A program made the position numbers and the translations under genes. Below the pieces are notes generated by a model. The model was not told the origin of the DNA. It saw only the letters and a list, made by a program, of their open reading frames with translations, and searched no databases. This document shows positions 6,307-7,514 of a stretch of 7,514 nt of DNA, piece after piece. Source of the stretch: Actinomycetes bacterium (GTDB taxonomy: Bacteria; Actinomycetota; Acidimicrobiia; Acidimicrobiales; Acidimicrobiaceae); contig JAKBGL010000055.1 in the NCBI GenBank assembly GCA_021833085.1, positions 1 to 7,514 on the forward strand, given 5' to 3'. The first letter of the stretch is position 1. Every line of letters starts with the position of its first letter.

Positions 6307-7251
6307 TTATGATCCTAAGGACATAAGAGTAAGAAGTTCGTACCCAAGGTGTGCCGCGGCTATTGAGGTTACCTCTGCATGGTCATACGCCGGAGCGACC
6401 TCAACGATATCTGCACTGACGATATCTACCCCACGAAGCGCCCTAAGAATCTGCAAAAGTTCCCTTGAACTAAGGCCTCCAGCCTCGGGAGTTCCGGTAC
6501 CTGGCGCAAAAGCCGGATCCAACACATCGATATCGATCGATACATAGAGAGGTTTATCCCCTACCCCTGCACTAATCCTAGAGGCACACTCCTTCCATCC
6601 TAAATTTGCCACATCATCTGAGGTCATAATCTCGAACCCAAAGCTCTTGTCTTGTGCAAGGTCACTAGCGCCATACAGAGAACCTCGAGTACCCACGTGA
6701 AAACACGCCTCCGACTCAAGTAACTGCTCTTCAAAGGCTCGGCGGAAAGGCGTTCCATGTGTATATGGTTCACCAAAGTACGTATCCCAGGTATCGAGAT
6801 GAGCATCGAAGTGAAGCAGTGCAACCTTACCGTAGCTTTTCCCAAGGGCGCGAAGAAGAGGTAGGGCGATCGTATGATCTCCGCCCAGCGTCAGGAGTTT
6901 TCGACCCTTTTCTAGATGCGATGACGCTCGGGACTCAACCGCGTCGAGTGCCTCTGCGATGTTGAATGGGTTTGCGGGAACATCACCGTCATCTGCTACT
7001 TGCACATTAGCGAAAGGATAGGTTTCAAGAGCGGGGTTATACGGTCTCAGCAACTTAGAGCCTTGGCGTATCGATGTGGGTCCAAAACGCGCTCCAGGTC
7101 TGTAAGAAACTCCACTGTCAAAGGGTACCCCCAAGACGACAACTTTTGGATTAGAGACCTCCGAGGTCGACGGGAGCCGAGCGAAGGTAGCCGAGGTCGC
7201 AAATCTCGGATTCGCAAAAGCGTCAGGGGGGCCAATGGGGTCATTACTCAT
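6307..7251 (-). CDS. speB: Agmatinase-type ureohydrolase
   Basis: This cytosolic Mn-dependent hydrolase of the arginase/agmatinase family would split a guanidino compound, most likely agmatine, into urea and an amine (putrescine). It is 314 residues from ATG at 7249-7251. The metal ligands are all present: His in GGDHT (~123-127), Asp/His/Asp in HFDAHLD (~147-153), and two Asp in SIDIDVLDP (~238-246). Other family signatures are [37 protein letters not shown] and [13 protein letters not shown], the last set closely resembling actinobacterial agmatinases. A GTG three codons earlier (7258-7260) is possible, but AAGGAG lies only 3 bases before it, against 12 before the ATG; neither spacing is ideal. 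It is convergent with the binding protein (37-base gap) and has its own promoter region. Relatives acting on guanidinobutyrate or guanidine cannot be excluded. Confidence 0.94.
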   Translation of the reverse strand: MSNDPIGPPDAFANPRFATSATFARLPSTSEVSNPKVVVLGVPFDSGVSYRPGARFGPTSIRQGSKLLRPYNPALETYPFANVQVADDGDVPANPFNIAEALDAVESRASSHLEKGRKLLTLGGDHTIALPLLRALGKSYGKVALLHFDAHLDTWDTYFGEPYTHGTPFRRAFEEQLLESEACFHVGTRGSLYGASDLAQDKSFGFEIMTSDDVANLGWKECASRISAGVGDKPLYVSIDIDVLDPAFAPGTGTPEAGGLSSRELLQILRALRGVDIVSADIVEVAPAYDHAEVTSIAAAHLGYELLTLMSLGS

Positions 7252-7260
7252 AGTGTTCAC

Positions 7261-7390
7261 TCACTCCTTCAAAACAGACCGTCGCATCATGGTCGGTACA
7301 AGTGACATCCACCCTTCCCTTACGGAAGAGGCTTCCATGGCCGCTTATGCAGCTTCCGACGGTTGACGCTTCACCTAGGTCGCTGTACTG
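7261..7390 (-). promoter_or_regulatory. Candidate structured 5' leader of the agmatinase gene
   Basis: If transcription begins about 7 bases after the TATAAT at 7397-7402, the mRNA has a leader of roughly 130 bases. It can form GCTGC-ATAA-GCGGC and CTCTTCC-GTAAG-GGAAGGG (7312-7330, 7 pairs including G-U), then a weaker GACC/GGTC pairing closer to the ribosome site AAGGAG. The word GGAAGC occurs twice around the first hairpin. I compared it by eye with guanidine, glycine, SAM, cobalamin and glutamine riboswitch consensus words and found no match. It could be an unassigned regulatory RNA or an ordinary leader. Confidence 0.35.
7312..7330 (-). promoter_or_regulatory. Seven-pair hairpin in the agmatinase leader
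   Basis: On the minus strand CTCTTCC pairs with GGAAGGG across the loop GTAAG, one pair being T-G. No T-tract follows, so it is not a simple terminator. It is the most stable element I see in the leader. Confidence 0.45.
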
Positions 7391-7409
7391 CGTCTTATTA
7401 TACCTAGGA
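7373..7409. repeat. Two ACCTAGG words flanking the agmatinase -10 box
   Basis: ACCTAGGT (7373-7380, a perfect palindrome) and ACCTAGGA (7402-7409) lie 29 bases apart, one downstream of and one abutting the TATAAT. They may be a pair of protein-binding sites around the transcription start; chance is possible for 7-base words. Confidence 0.3.
7397..7402 (-). promoter_or_regulatory. Perfect -10 box (TATAAT) for the agmatinase gene
   Basis: A consensus TATAAT on the minus strand lies about 145 bases before the agmatinase start. No good -35 is present at 16-18 bases (GAATTG at 17; TTGATC at only 14). A dyad occupies the -35 region, which suggests dependence on, or blocking by, a regulator. Confidence 0.5.
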
Positions 7410-7414
7410 GTCCA

Positions 7415-7433
7415 TTGATCAATTCATGATCAA
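7415..7433. promoter_or_regulatory. TTGATCA-N5-TGATCAA dyad, likely operator
   Basis: Perfect 7-base arms around ATTCA lie immediately upstream of the TATAAT of the agmatinase gene and cover the -35 position. This is a typical size and place for a dimeric repressor or activator site. The regulator is unknown. Confidence 0.5.
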
Positions 7434-7514
7434 AAGGTGAAGTAGCTTCTCAACTCTAGCCAGTACTAACGATTAGGTTATTTCGAATCGAAAATTCTGG
7501 CTGCTTCTCACTTT

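Noticed and set aside
7000..7305. A ~100-codon plus-strand open frame across the agmatinase start
   Set aside because: It is antisense to conserved agmatinase codons, rich in Arg and Ser as expected of a shadow frame, and has no family features.
7261..7390. Known riboswitch classes (guanidine I/II/III, glycine, SAM, cobalamin, glutamine) for the agmatinase leader
   Set aside because: None of the conserved consensus words I know for these classes is present in the right order, so I name no class.
7481..7493. TTTCGA-A-TCGAAA palindrome and AGCCAG...CTGGCT and GCTTCTCA repeats near the right edge
   Set aside because: They are short and far from the agmatinase promoter core, and the gene they might serve would lie outside the window.
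1..7514. CRISPR arrays, insertion sequences, tRNA or rRNA genes
   Set aside because: No regularly spaced repeats, transposase-like products, terminal inverted repeats or tRNA T-loop signatures were seen; the gene content is ordinary transport and metabolism.

Overview
The window looks like chromosomal DNA from a bacterium of moderate GC content, most likely an actinobacterium. The agmatinase carries the wording I associate with actinobacterial SpeB proteins ([31 protein letters not shown]), and both binding proteins have lipoprotein signals, as expected where there is no periplasm to hold a free binding protein. An acid-loving or Acidimicrobiia-like lineage is possible, but that is only a guess.

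Most of the window is one ABC importer locus of the branched-chain amino acid / amide family (HAAT, Liv type). Reading leftward on the minus strand from about 4930, the order is a GntR-family regulator of the FCD subclass, LivH-like permease, LivM-like permease, LivG-like ATPase and LivF-like ATPase. Spacing is tight: 24 bases, a 4-base ATGA overlap, an 8-base overlap and 20 bases. These five genes are probably one transcript led by their own regulator. About 365 noncoding bases separate livF from a sixth minus-strand gene, a lipoprotein binding protein whose C-terminal part lies beyond the left edge. A second binding protein, clearly paralogous to the first (about half identical over the shared ~100 residues), is transcribed divergently from gntR at 5028-6269. 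One permease/ATPase core is therefore flanked by two related binding proteins, which suggests two receptors feeding one importer.

The right end holds an agmatinase-type ureohydrolase on the minus strand, convergent with the second binding protein. Upstream of it is a recognisable promoter region: a perfect TATAAT, a 7-bp-arm dyad where the -35 should be, and repeated ACCTAGG words. A leader of about 130 bases follows that can fold into hairpins.

The most notable points are: both ATPases have altered ABC signature motifs (LTTFQ and LSTAE in place of LSGGQ-like sequences); the GntR/FCD protein seems to have lost two of the four usual metal ligands; the left binding protein seems to start at ATT; and the agmatinase leader is a candidate structured RNA. 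The transported substrate cannot be read from sequence. The nearby ureohydrolase makes a guanidino compound or amine worth testing, but the two are not in one operon.
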